In this document: one piece after another, positions 25,040 to 32,798 of the stretch
Position numbering within the stretch: position 1 is the first letter of the stretch
Layout of the letters: the number at the start of each line of letters is the position of its first letter
Assembly (NCBI RefSeq): GCF_003319185.1
Contig: NZ_QOHJ01000001.1
Span: forward strand, 186,001-250,000
DNA length: 64,000 bases
Origin: Blastococcus sp. TF02A-30
GTDB taxonomy: Bacteria; Actinomycetota; Actinomycetes; Mycobacteriales; Geodermatophilaceae
Reading direction: 5' to 3'
Made by a program: the position numbers and the translations under genes
Notes under the pieces: model-generated
Told to the model about the DNA's origin: nothing
Seen by the model: the letters and a program-made list of their open reading frames with translations, nothing else
The model's database searches: none

Positions 25040-26224
25040 ATGGCCGCAGGAAGCGGCTCGGGATTCTTTGCGGAGCGCAAGGCCCCGGCGGTACTGAAGC
25101 ATGCGCTATTGGCCCAGTATGTTGCCCCGTTCCTCGGCATGACGGGGTCAACAAGCGCGAACGGACGGGTGGTCTTCTTCGACGGCTATGCGGGAGCCGG
25201 TCGCTACGCCGACGGCACACCGGGTTCGCCCCTCCTGGCGATGGCAACCGCGAGGAAGCAGTTGCCAAACAGAATTCTTGATTGCGTCTTCGTCGAAAAG
25301 GACCGCAAATCCTTCGAGGCGCTGGACAAGATCACTCAAGGGTTCCGAGCGCAGGGCGTCCGGTGCGCTGCCCTACACGGCTCCGTCGAGGAACACATCG
25401 AGAGCACCATCCATCGCGCCACCGGTGCACCTCTGTTCATGTTCCTGGACCCATTCGGGGTTCCCCTGCCCTACCCGACGCTCGTGGGCGCCATGACTGG
25501 CCAGCGCTCTGCCGTCAGACCTCCCACCGAGGTCCTCCTCAACCTCAGCGACAAGGCCATCCGTCACATCGCAGGCCAGTTGAAGTCCGGCGCCAAGGAC
25601 CGAAGCGCACTTCCCCGCCTGGACATCGCGCTGGGTACGTGGTGGAGGGACACCTTCCTCGGAACCTGTAACGCCACCGGAGATACCGAAACCGCAGTCC
25701 AAGCGGTCGTCGACGAGTACGCCGTGCGTCTTGGCCGCGACACGAACAGCACCGTCATCTCAGTCCCAGTCCACACCCGCAAAGGGCACCTGCCGCTGTA
25801 CCACCTCGTATTCACGACGCGCAGCCCCTATGGCGTCTGGGTCTTCGCAGACGCCCTCGCCCAGGCCCAGCGGGAGTGGCGCAAGGTCCAGTTCGAGGAA
25901 GAGGGCGACGAAGACCAGGACTCCGTCCTGTTTAAGACCGACGATCTTCTTGCCGCGGATGAGGAGCGGCTCAAGGCAGCTGGGATAGCAGCGATCGAGC
26001 GCAACCTGCTGGACCTGCTCGAACGCGAGTCCTCCTTCCGCCTCCTCGACCACCCTTACGACATCTATGGGAAGACCTGGTTGGGCCTGGCTCGCGAGAC
26101 GTGGGTGCGCCAGGCGATCAAGAACCTGAACAAGCGCGGTCTCACGTCCTCAGACGGCGTCGGGCCCAAGATCCGAGACCTTCGAGTCGAGCGCCCACGA
26201 CGCCATACCCCACCCGCTGCATAA
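25040..26224 (+). CDS. tcmP: Three-Cys-motif partner protein
   Basis: 394 aa, named for its conserved pairing with the three-Cys DUF5131 protein just upstream. The N-terminal half looks like a methyltransferase-type fold: VVFFDGYAGAGRY (motif I-like), DCVFVEKDRKSFEAL and LFMFLDPFGVPLP (motif IV-like). The C-terminal part is helical (ERNLLDLLERE) and ends in a basic segment. ATG at 25040 follows GGGGGTGG; the longer frame upstream adds only low-complexity residues. Function unknown. The SOS box before the pair suggests a role in DNA damage or defence. Confidence 0.85.
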   Translation: MAAGSGSGFFAERKAPAVLKHALLAQYVAPFLGMTGSTSANGRVVFFDGYAGAGRYADGTPGSPLLAMATARKQLPNRILDCVFVEKDRKSFEALDKITQGFRAQGVRCAALHGSVEEHIESTIHRATGAPLFMFLDPFGVPLPYPTLVGAMTGQRSAVRPPTEVLLNLSDKAIRHIAGQLKSGAKDRSALPRLDIALGTWWRDTFLGTCNATGDTETAVQAVVDEYAVRLGRDTNSTVISVPVHTRKGHLPLYHLVFTTRSPYGVWVFADALAQAQREWRKVQFEEEGDEDQDSVLFKTDDLLAADEERLKAAGIAAIERNLLDLLERESSFRLLDHPYDIYGKTWLGLARETWVRQAIKNLNKRGLTSSDGVGPKIRDLRVERPRRHTPPAA

Positions 26225-26328
26225 CGTCGGCAGCCTTGACCCCTACCTAAGGGCCGTGAGCCATACCAAGCCCCATCAAGATGTGAAGGTGAGATCGAGC
26301 AGATGGACGGCGTCTTCGGAGGAAGTCG

Positions 26329-27075
26329 GTGACTTCTCGTCGTTATGACGGCCAGGAGCCTGCGAGACCGATTGCTCCAGGCGTCTACGTCTCCGTGCAC
26401 CGGGCTGACAGTGCTAACCCAGCGTCGAATGCGGTCATCAACACTTGGCAGGACGCCGAACGCTTGGCTGCCTCGCACATGCGACGGCTCGGCTTCGAGG
26501 ACGCGCGCGTCACAGCCGCAGGCGCAGACGGTGGCCTGGACGTCGTGGCAACCGGCGCGGTCGCCCAGGTCAAGTTCCAATGGTCCAAGACGGGCAGACC
26601 TGCTGTGCAGGCACTGCACGGGGTCGCGACGGCACACCAAGCCGAAGCGCTGTTCTACGCAACCGACTACACGCAGCAGGCCCTGACGTACGCCAACAAC
26701 ACTGGGATCGCCCTCTTCCTCTTCGATGACACCGGCGACGTTGCACCCATCACCAAGGCTGGTCATGCGCTCGCAGGACGCTCCCCTTCGTCAACGCCGA
26801 AGATGGGGTTCCTGGCGCGAGGTCGGGCTGATCGTTATCGGTACGAAGCGGAGGCGCTTCGCAAGAAGTTGGGCTCCCTGACCGCGCAGATGCAGAAACA
26901 GACCCAGGCGCGCTCACCAAAGAAGCGCGCGGCTGCGGGCCATGCCGCCGCTGCGTTACTCAACGCTGGACAAGTGTTGGACAAGATGGAGGTCCTCCCA
27001 CCGCAGGACCGTCGCCGCGAGGACTACCTCGATGTAGCAAGAGGCGCGCTTGCCATGGCGAAGAAGTGGCTCTGA
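26329..27075 (+). CDS. Mrr-like restriction endonuclease
   Basis: 248 aa. Residues 38-125 hold an Mrr-type catalytic domain: WQDAERLAASHMRRLGF (helix), GADGGLD71 and Q80-V-K82 in AVAQVKFQ, the D-QxK form of PD-(D/E)XK. A hydrophobic patch (NTGIALFLFDDTGD) completes the fold, and residues 160-195 form a probable coiled coil rich in Lys/Gln. GTG at 26329 follows GGAGGAAG. It lies 104 bp after tcmP in the same direction and so may belong to the same SOS-controlled unit, as the nuclease arm. Mrr proteins often act on modified foreign DNA. Confidence 0.8.
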   Translation: MTSRRYDGQEPARPIAPGVYVSVHRADSANPASNAVINTWQDAERLAASHMRRLGFEDARVTAAGADGGLDVVATGAVAQVKFQWSKTGRPAVQALHGVATAHQAEALFYATDYTQQALTYANNTGIALFLFDDTGDVAPITKAGHALAGRSPSSTPKMGFLARGRADRYRYEAEALRKKLGSLTAQMQKQTQARSPKKRAAAGHAAAALLNAGQVLDKMEVLPPQDRRREDYLDVARGALAMAKKWL

Positions 27076-27091
27076 GACTCAGTTGAGTCTC
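27074..27091 (+). terminator. Small hairpin at the Mrr-like gene stop
   Basis: GAGACTC, loop AGTT, GAGTCTC (18-nt interrupted palindrome) overlapping the TGA stop. Weak stem; a short terminator closing the DUF5131-TcmP-Mrr unit. Confidence 0.4.
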
Positions 27092-27160
27092 CACTCCGCC
27101 TGAGCAGCGAAAGCCCTGGCGTCGGCGCGTAGTCGATGACCACGTCTCTACGACAGCACC

Positions 27161-27201
27161 TGTCACCGAGCCTGTGGAAAAACGACACGCCGCTGTCACC
27201 G
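27161..27201 (+). repeat. Right junction copy of the imperfect 41-bp direct repeat
   Basis: TGTCACCG, CCTGTGGAAA, one base, ACGACA and TGTCACCG in the same order, orientation and length as 12465-12505. A CACCGGTG palindrome adjoins it. It marks the right edge of the lower-GC island. Confidence 0.55.
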
Positions 27202-27251
27202 GTGACGCATCCTGTCGCGAGCGGTGACGATCGCGCGTCGCCCCACAACCC

Positions 27252-27286
27252 GAGAGCCCCAGGACCGCCACGGTCCTGGGGCTCTC
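27252..27286. terminator. Strong bidirectional-type hairpin at the island edge
   Basis: Perfect 15-bp stem (GAGAGCCCCAGGACC with its complement), loop GCCAC. It is on the core side of the right junction repeat. Base composition is core-like, so it may be the terminator of a gene that once lay here. Confidence 0.65.
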
Positions 27287-27308
27287 CGCGTCGACGCGGC
27301 CGGTGGTG

Positions 27309-27322
27309 GTTCCACGGGAAAC
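27309..27322. promoter_or_regulatory. Degenerate parS-like site
   Basis: GTTCCACGGGAAAC differs from GTTTCACGTGAAAC at two positions. It sits 23 bp upstream of the DUF2804 start. Weaker than the three perfect palindromes. Confidence 0.25.
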
Positions 27323-27345
27323 ACCGCTCGCTAGCGTCCCAGCCC

Positions 27346-28311
27346 GTGCCCGAGCGCGAGATCACCGAGCCCGTCGACCTGTGCGGCCCCGACGGGCGGC
27401 TGAACCCGGCCGCGGTCGGGTGGACCCGCCGGCCGCTGCACCGCGCCAATCTCCGCGGGTGGGGCCGCACCAAGCGCTGGGAGTACTGGGGTGTCGTCAC
27501 CCCCACCCACGTGCTGGGCCTGGTCGTCTCCTCGCTGGACTACGCCGCCCTGCTCTCCCTCTACCTGTTCGACCGCGCCACCGGTGAGGAGATCGCCCAC
27601 GACGACGTCGTCCCGCTGGCCCGCGGCGTGCAGCTCCCGGAGCTGACCGGCACGGGCTCCGGCCGCGGCCGGGAGCTCGCGCTGGCGTTCGAGGCCTCGG
27701 CAGGGTCGACGACGCTGCGCGCCACCGGGCCCGACGTCGCCGTGGACCTGGAGGTGGCGCCGTCCACCGAGAGCCTCGGCGTCGTCGTCCCGTGGAGCGC
27801 GAAGCGGTTCCAGTACACGGTCAAGGACGTCGCCCGGCCGGTCGCCGGGCGGCTGGCCGTCCGCGGCGTCGAGGTGCCGGTGGGCGAGGGGGCGTTCGCC
27901 GTGCTCGACTCCGGTCGCGGCAGGTGGCCGTACGCGATCACGTGGAACTGGGCGGCCGGCAGCGCCGCGGGCGGGCGCGGGTTCACCGTGGGCGGGAAGT
28001 GGACCGACGGCACGGGCACGACCGAGAACGCGCTGCTGGTCGACGGGCGGCTGCACCGGATCGGCGAGGAACTGCGCTGGGAGTACGACCGGGCGGACTG
28101 GCTGCGGCCGTGGCGGATCAGCGGCCGGACCGTGGAGGCGCGGTTCCACCCGTTCCACGAGCGCGTGGCGCGGATGAACCTGGGGATCATCGCCTCGGAG
28201 ACCCACCAGTGCTTCGGCGAGTTCAGCGGCTGGGCCACGACCGAGGACGGCGAGCGGGTGCCGCTGGACGGCCTCGTCGGCTGGGCGGAGGAGGCCCGGA
28301 ACCGGTGGTGA
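27346..28311 (+). CDS. DUF2804 family protein
   Basis: 321 aa of a conserved actinobacterial and proteobacterial family with no known activity. The beginning EITEPVDLCGPDGRLNPAAVGWTRRPLH and the internal WGRTKRWEYWGVVTPTHVLGLVVSSLDYA are family signatures; the remainder is beta-rich (KRFQYTVKD, GRGRWPYAITWNWAAGS, VRRRF-like end). The fold resembles lipocalin or hydroxysteroid-binding barrels, an impression only. The GTG at 27346 is used; the frame runs upstream into the island junction without homology. Base composition is core-like, so this is the first chromosomal gene right of the island. Confidence 0.85.
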   Translation: MPEREITEPVDLCGPDGRLNPAAVGWTRRPLHRANLRGWGRTKRWEYWGVVTPTHVLGLVVSSLDYAALLSLYLFDRATGEEIAHDDVVPLARGVQLPELTGTGSGRGRELALAFEASAGSTTLRATGPDVAVDLEVAPSTESLGVVVPWSAKRFQYTVKDVARPVAGRLAVRGVEVPVGEGAFAVLDSGRGRWPYAITWNWAAGSAAGGRGFTVGGKWTDGTGTTENALLVDGRLHRIGEELRWEYDRADWLRPWRISGRTVEARFHPFHERVARMNLGIIASETHQCFGEFSGWATTEDGERVPLDGLVGWAEEARNRW

Positions 28312-28387
28312 GCCGAGCTCAGGAACCCGGTGTTGTGGCGGCGGTCACCCTCAGCTAGGAAGAGGGCCCCGATACCGAGGAGTACCC

Positions 28388-30295
28388 GTGCCCTCTCGTG
28401 CCAGGCGACGGACGACGACGTCCGTCGTCGCCGCGCTCGCGCTCAGCGCGACCTTCGCCGCCACCGCCCCGTCGGCCGTGGCCGCCCCCAGCAAGGCCGA
28501 GCCGGTCTCGCTGTTCCCGAGCAACTCGCTCACCGTGCCCGACCGCGCCCAGCTCACCGGCCTGCGGGTGAACCTGCCGGCCGAGGGCTGCGGGCCGGCC
28601 GTCACCTGCGGCCTGGTGGAGCGGCTCGACCAGCTCGACGGGTTCGACCTGGACCCGCGGATCGCGATCCGCTTCTCGAAGCCCGTCGACCCGGTGCAGG
28701 CCGCGCAGCAGGTCACCGTGCAGGCCGCGCGCGGCGGCTGGCGGACCGGCGTGGACCGCGTCGTCTACGACCAGGCGACCTCCACCCTCTACGCGCACCC
28801 GGCCGAGCAGCTGGCCCCCGGCACGACCTACACGCTCAAGGTGCAGGGCGGGCCGGCCACCAAGGCCGCCCAGGACACCTTCACGACCCTCAGCGCCACC
28901 GACGGGCTCCAGGACCTCCAGCGGCAGATCGACGTCGGTGGGCGGGCGCTGAGCGCCGTCGGCATCCGGCCCGGCCTGAAGGTGGACGGGGTGTTCCCGG
29001 TCGGGAAGAGCAGCGGCACGGCGGTGGCCTACCAGGCCGACGCGGGGCCGGTCGATCCCGCGCCGGCGGCCGTGCCCACCGACCAGCTCCCTGCGGGCAG
29101 CAGGGTGGTCTTCGGCTCGTACCTCGCGCCGAACTGGCTGCGGCCGGACGTCACCATCCGCCAGACCCCCACCCGCGACCTCGGTCCGCTTCCCGTGAGC
29201 GCCGCCCGGCTGCCGTTCGTCGCCGTCCTCCCGCCGGGCAGCGCCCCGGCCGACGGCTGGCCGACCGCCGTCTTCGGGCACGGCTTCACCGCCTCGAACA
29301 CCTCGGTCTTCCTCGCCGCGACGGTCAACGCCGCCAGCGGCGTCGCGACGATCGGCACCGACGTGGTCGGTCACGGGTTCGGACCCGGCAGCACGTGGCA
29401 GGTCACCAGCAACGGGACGACGACGACCCTCCCCGCGTACGGCCGCGGGGTGGACCAGGACGACCCCGACACCGCCATCGGGAGCACCGAGGGCTCGTCG
29501 GCGACCGGGGCTGCGGCCGCCGCGTCCTCGCGCGACGCGCTGCGGCAGACCGCGGCCGACATCATGACGCTGGTCCGCTCCCTGGGCGGCTCGGACGTCG
29601 ACGGCAACGGCACCGCCGATCTGTCCGGCAAGGGGGTGACCTACTTCGGCCAGAGCTTCGGTGGCATCTACGGCACCATGCTCACCGGCGCCGACCCGAA
29701 GATCGCCCGCTCCGTGCTGAACGTGCCCGGCGGTCCGGTCACGGAGATCGCGCGGCTGTCGCCGTCCTTCCGTGGGCTCACGGCGCAGTCGCTGGCCGCG
29801 GCCGGGCTGCTCAACGGGAGCACGGACCCGGCCCGGCCGTACTTCACCGAGCAGCTGCCGCTGCGCGGTGAGGGCCCGGTGACCGCCACCGTGCCCGGGG
29901 CGCTGGCCATCCAGGACTACCTCGCGAAGTCGACGTGGCTCACCCGGCCGGGCAGCCCGGAGACCTTCGCCCCGCTGATCGAGCCCGAGCGGGTGCTGGT
30001 GCAGGTGGCCTACGGTGACCGGACGGTCCCCAACCCGACGTCGTACACGCTCGTCGACGCGGGGGACCTCTGGTCGCGCACCAGCCTGTACCGCAACGAC
30101 CGGACCGCGCAGCGCGGCGCCAACCCGCACTCGTTCCTGCTCGACCTGGGCGGCTTCCCCGGGCAGGCCATCCAGGGGCAGACGCAGGTGGCGGCGTTCC
30201 TCAAGGCCGGCCAGGTGATCGACCCCGACGGCGCCGGACCGGTGTGGGAGGTGCCGATCGCGGACCCCGCGACGCTGCTCCGGCTGAACTTCTAG
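28388..30295 (+). CDS. Secreted alpha/beta hydrolase with an Ig-like N-terminal domain
   Basis: 635 aa. A signal peptide covers residues 1-33 (RARRRTT, then VVAALALSATFAAT and a cut near AVAA). Residues 35-170 are an Ig-like domain (IAIRFSKPVDPVQAAQQVTV; GTTYTLKVQGG). The hydrolase follows: PTAVFGHGFTASNT (oxyanion region), a GQSFGG nucleophile elbow with the catalytic Ser, and a late Asp/His pair in VQVAYGDRTVPNPTSY and GANPHSFLLDLGG. It resembles large extracellular lipase-like proteins. GTG at 28388 follows GAGGAG. Substrate unknown. A strong hairpin follows. Confidence 0.8.
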   Translation: MPSRARRRTTTSVVAALALSATFAATAPSAVAAPSKAEPVSLFPSNSLTVPDRAQLTGLRVNLPAEGCGPAVTCGLVERLDQLDGFDLDPRIAIRFSKPVDPVQAAQQVTVQAARGGWRTGVDRVVYDQATSTLYAHPAEQLAPGTTYTLKVQGGPATKAAQDTFTTLSATDGLQDLQRQIDVGGRALSAVGIRPGLKVDGVFPVGKSSGTAVAYQADAGPVDPAPAAVPTDQLPAGSRVVFGSYLAPNWLRPDVTIRQTPTRDLGPLPVSAARLPFVAVLPPGSAPADGWPTAVFGHGFTASNTSVFLAATVNAASGVATIGTDVVGHGFGPGSTWQVTSNGTTTTLPAYGRGVDQDDPDTAIGSTEGSSATGAAAAASSRDALRQTAADIMTLVRSLGGSDVDGNGTADLSGKGVTYFGQSFGGIYGTMLTGADPKIARSVLNVPGGPVTEIARLSPSFRGLTAQSLAAAGLLNGSTDPARPYFTEQLPLRGEGPVTATVPGALAIQDYLAKSTWLTRPGSPETFAPLIEPERVLVQVAYGDRTVPNPTSYTLVDAGDLWSRTSLYRNDRTAQRGANPHSFLLDLGGFPGQAIQGQTQVAAFLKAGQVIDPDGAGPVWEVPIADPATLLRLNF

Positions 30296-30306
30296 CGCCG
30301 GGACGC

Positions 30307-30343
30307 ACCGAGGCCCAGGACCGGATCGGTCCTGGGCCTCGGT
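30307..30343. terminator. Bidirectional terminator between the hydrolase and desaturase genes
   Basis: Perfect 17-bp stem (30307-30323 with 30327-30343), loop GAT, in the 64-bp gap between two convergent genes. Confidence 0.8.
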
Positions 30344-30359
30344 CGTGCAGGGGTGCGGA

Positions 30360-31568
30360 TCAGGCGGCGGCGGCCGCGGTCCACTCCTGCTGCAGGCGGC
30401 GGCGCGTGCGGCGGTCGCCGGTCACGGCCTGGTAGAGCTTGCCCAGCTGCGAGGGCAGGTTCTTCCGGTTGGTGGCGTCCAGCCAGCCGTTCGGCAGCGA
30501 CAGCCGGATGATCTTGTGCCAGGCCGAGCCGACCTGCTGGGGCAGCGGGGCGGAGTGGTAGTTCAGCCCGTAGCGGTCGAAGATGTCCTTGATCTTCGGC
30601 GCGATCTCGGCGTACCGGTTGCTCGGCAGGTCCGGGAACAGGTGGTGCTCGATCTGGTGCGACAGGTTCCCGGTCATGATGTGCATGGCCTTGGAGCCGG
30701 AGATGTTGGCCGAGCCGAGCATCTGCCGCAGGTACCACTCGCCGCGGGTCTCGCCCTCGATCGACTTCTTCTCGAAGGTCTCCACGCCCTCGGGGAAGTG
30801 GCCGCAGAGGATCACCGAGTTCGACCAGAGGTTGCGCACGATGTTGGCGGTGAAGTTCGCGGCCAGCGTGGAGACGAAGTTCGGGCCCGACAGCAGCGGG
30901 TGCAGGACGTAGTCCTTGCGCACCTGCCGGCCGATCTTGCCGAGCACGGCCTTGGCGCGCTTGCGGAACTCCGGGTCCTTGGTCTGCTTCTTGGCGATGA
31001 CCGCACCGAGCTCGAGGTCGTAGGCGGCGATGCCGTACTCGAAGAAGCAGGCGTTGATGAAGCTCCACACCGGCTGGCCCAGGTGGAACGGCGTCCACGG
31101 CTGGTCCTCGTCCACGCGCATGATGCCGTAGCCGAGGTCGTTGTCCTTGCCGACGACGTTCGTGTACGTGTGGTGCAGCTCGTTGTGCGAGTGCTTCCAC
31201 TGGTCGGCCGGGCTGGCCATGTCCCACTCCCAGGTCGTGGAGTGGATCTTCGGGTCGCGCATCCAGTCCCACTGCCCGTGCAGGATGTTGTGCCCGATCT
31301 CCATGTTCTCGAGGATCTTGGCGACCGACAGGCCGATGGTCCCGACGATCCAGGCCGGCGGGAAGCCCGAGGCGAGCAGCACCGCGCGGCTGCCCAGCTC
31401 GATCTTGCGGTGGACGTCGATGACCTTGCGGATGTACTTGGCGTCGTTCTCGCCGAGGCTGTCGCGCACCTCCTGGCGGATGGTGTCGAGCTCCTTGCCG
31501 ATGAGCTCGATGTCCTCGGCGGTGAGGTGGGCGATCGGGTTCTCGGGCTTCTTCTGGATGACGGTCAT
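30360..31568 (-). CDS. desA3: Membrane acyl-CoA delta-9 desaturase (DesA3-like)
   Basis: 402-aa di-iron membrane desaturase making oleate-type monounsaturated acyl-CoA for membrane lipids. The three histidine boxes are present: H93-NILH97, H128-NELHH133 and H304-QIEHH309. Hydrophobic helices lie at about 62-85 and 165-190. ATG at 31568 follows AGGAGC. Directly upstream is its electron-transfer reductase (28-bp gap), the same pair as Rv3229c/Rv3230c. The PucR-type regulator diverges from the pair. Confidence 0.92.
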   Translation of the reverse strand: MTVIQKKPENPIAHLTAEDIELIGKELDTIRQEVRDSLGENDAKYIRKVIDVHRKIELGSRAVLLASGFPPAWIVGTIGLSVAKILENMEIGHNILHGQWDWMRDPKIHSTTWEWDMASPADQWKHSHNELHHTYTNVVGKDNDLGYGIMRVDEDQPWTPFHLGQPVWSFINACFFEYGIAAYDLELGAVIAKKQTKDPEFRKRAKAVLGKIGRQVRKDYVLHPLLSGPNFVSTLAANFTANIVRNLWSNSVILCGHFPEGVETFEKKSIEGETRGEWYLRQMLGSANISGSKAMHIMTGNLSHQIEHHLFPDLPSNRYAEIAPKIKDIFDRYGLNYHSAPLPQQVGSAWHKIIRLSLPNGWLDATNRKNLPSQLGKLYQAVTGDRRTRRRLQQEWTAAAAA

Positions 31569-31596
31569 GTCCGGGCTCCTGGGTGGCTCGAGGGGT

Positions 31597-32706
31597 TCAG
31601 TGGTCGATGTCGCAGGCGCCGGCGGCGGCGCTGATGCAGGTCTGGACGAGGACGCCGTCGTTGACGTCGTCGGCGGTGGTCACCTCGCCGTTGCGCAGGT
31701 CGCGCACCGCGCCCTGGCGCAGGGGGAGGACGCACCCGTAGCAGATGCCCATGCGGCAGCCGCTGGGCATGAGGACGCCGGCCTCTTCGGCGGCGTCGAG
31801 GATCGGCGTGGCGCCGTCGACGTCGACGGTGGTGCCGTTCTTCGTGAACGTCACGGTGCCGCCCTCGCCGGTCACCAGGACCCGCGGGCGGAAGCGCTCG
31901 GTGTAGAGCCGCTCGGCCATGCCCTCGGCCGCCCAGTGCTCCTCGAGCGCCTCGAGCATCCCCACCGGGCCGCAGGCGAAGGTGGCGCGCTCGGCGAGGT
32001 CGGGCACCAGCTCGGCCAGCTCGGCCGGCTTGAGCAGCCCGTCGACGTCGGTGTGCCGCTCGACGAGGCGGATCCGGCCCTCGGCGTCCAGCCGGCGCAG
32101 CTCGGCGCCGAAGATGACGTCGTCCCGGGTGGGGGCGGAGTGGACGACGACGACGTCGGTCGCGTCGTCGTGCGCGCGGTTGCGCAGCATCCCCATCACC
32201 GGGGTGATCCCCGAGCCGGCGGTGACGAACAGCGCGCGGGCCGGGCGCTGTTCGGGCAGCACGAACTCGCCGGTGGCCTGGTCGAGCTGGACCACGGTGC
32301 CGGGCTGCACCCGGTGCACGAGGTGGTTGCTGACCTTGCCCTCGGGGATGGCCTTCACGCAGATGCTGATGCAGCCGTCCGCGCGGTCCAGGGGGGAGGT
32401 GACCGAGTAGGCGCGCCACAGGCGGACCCCGTCGACGTCGACGCCGAGGCGGATGTACTGACCGGGCACGTGGCCGGCCCAGCCGCGGCCGGGGCGGATG
32501 ACGACGGTGGCGGCGTCGCGCGTCTCGTGCTGGACCTCGACGATCCGCCCGCGCAGGTCGGCGCCGGAGCGCAGCGGGTCGATCAGGTCGAGGTAGTCGG
32601 TCGGCAGCAGCGGCGTGGTCACCATCTCGGCGAACCGCAGCGCCCGGTCGCGCAGCGCGAGCAGAGGGGAGCGGCCGGGCGCCGAGGGCTTGGCGCTCAT
32701 CGTCAT
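31597..32706 (-). CDS. Ferredoxin-type oxidoreductase, electron donor to the desaturase (Rv3230c-like)
   Basis: 369 aa from ATG 32706. Residues 40-140 form an FAD-binding barrel (YIRLGVDVDGVRLWRAYSVTS), 150-260 an NAD(P)H-binding domain (ALFVTAGSGITPVMGMLR, then FACGPVGMLEALE), and 285-369 a plant-type [2Fe-2S] ferredoxin with CRMGICYGC and a distal Cys in LVQTCISAAAG. Electrons thus pass NADPH-FAD-FeS to the desaturase encoded next. A longer start at 32739 would add 11 residues; the ATG at 32706 is chosen by family length. Confidence 0.9.
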   Translation of the reverse strand: MTMSAKPSAPGRSPLLALRDRALRFAEMVTTPLLPTDYLDLIDPLRSGADLRGRIVEVQHETRDAATVVIRPGRGWAGHVPGQYIRLGVDVDGVRLWRAYSVTSPLDRADGCISICVKAIPEGKVSNHLVHRVQPGTVVQLDQATGEFVLPEQRPARALFVTAGSGITPVMGMLRNRAHDDATDVVVVHSAPTRDDVIFGAELRRLDAEGRIRLVERHTDVDGLLKPAELAELVPDLAERATFACGPVGMLEALEEHWAAEGMAERLYTERFRPRVLVTGEGGTVTFTKNGTTVDVDGATPILDAAEEAGVLMPSGCRMGICYGCVLPLRQGAVRDLRNGEVTTADDVNDGVLVQTCISAAAGACDIDH

Positions 32707-32768
32707 GCCATCATCATTTCCGTTCGGGCGCGATAACAATCTGCCCCTGGACGTGAATCTCCGACAGC

Positions 32769-32787
32769 TGTTCGTTCCCCGCGAACA
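32769..32787. promoter_or_regulatory. Inverted repeat in the desaturase/PucR divergent promoter region
   Basis: TGTTCG and CGAACA separated by 7 nt, 12-30 bp before the PucR-type start. It is a candidate operator for that regulator acting on both directions. Confidence 0.4.
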
Positions 32788-32798
32788 AAGGTGGCGTG

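Larger units (their letters stand above)
12465..27201. mobile_element. Genomic island inserted downstream of dnaB
   Basis: GC content and codon choice drop visibly compared with both flanks. Core synteny stops at dnaB, and all genes inside are accessory: a HEPN-type protein, transposition genes, a type IIG restriction-modification enzyme, the DUF5131-TcmP-Mrr cassette and a gene fragment. Imperfect direct repeats lie at both edges. No serine or tyrosine integrase and no tRNA gene were found, so the route of entry is unclear; the region may be a composite of several insertions. Confidence 0.6.

Noticed and set aside
12465-27201. Island as an integrase-type ICE or prophage
   Set aside because: No tyrosine or serine recombinase, relaxase, phage structural gene or tRNA target seen; the transposition operon is a better explanation for part of it.
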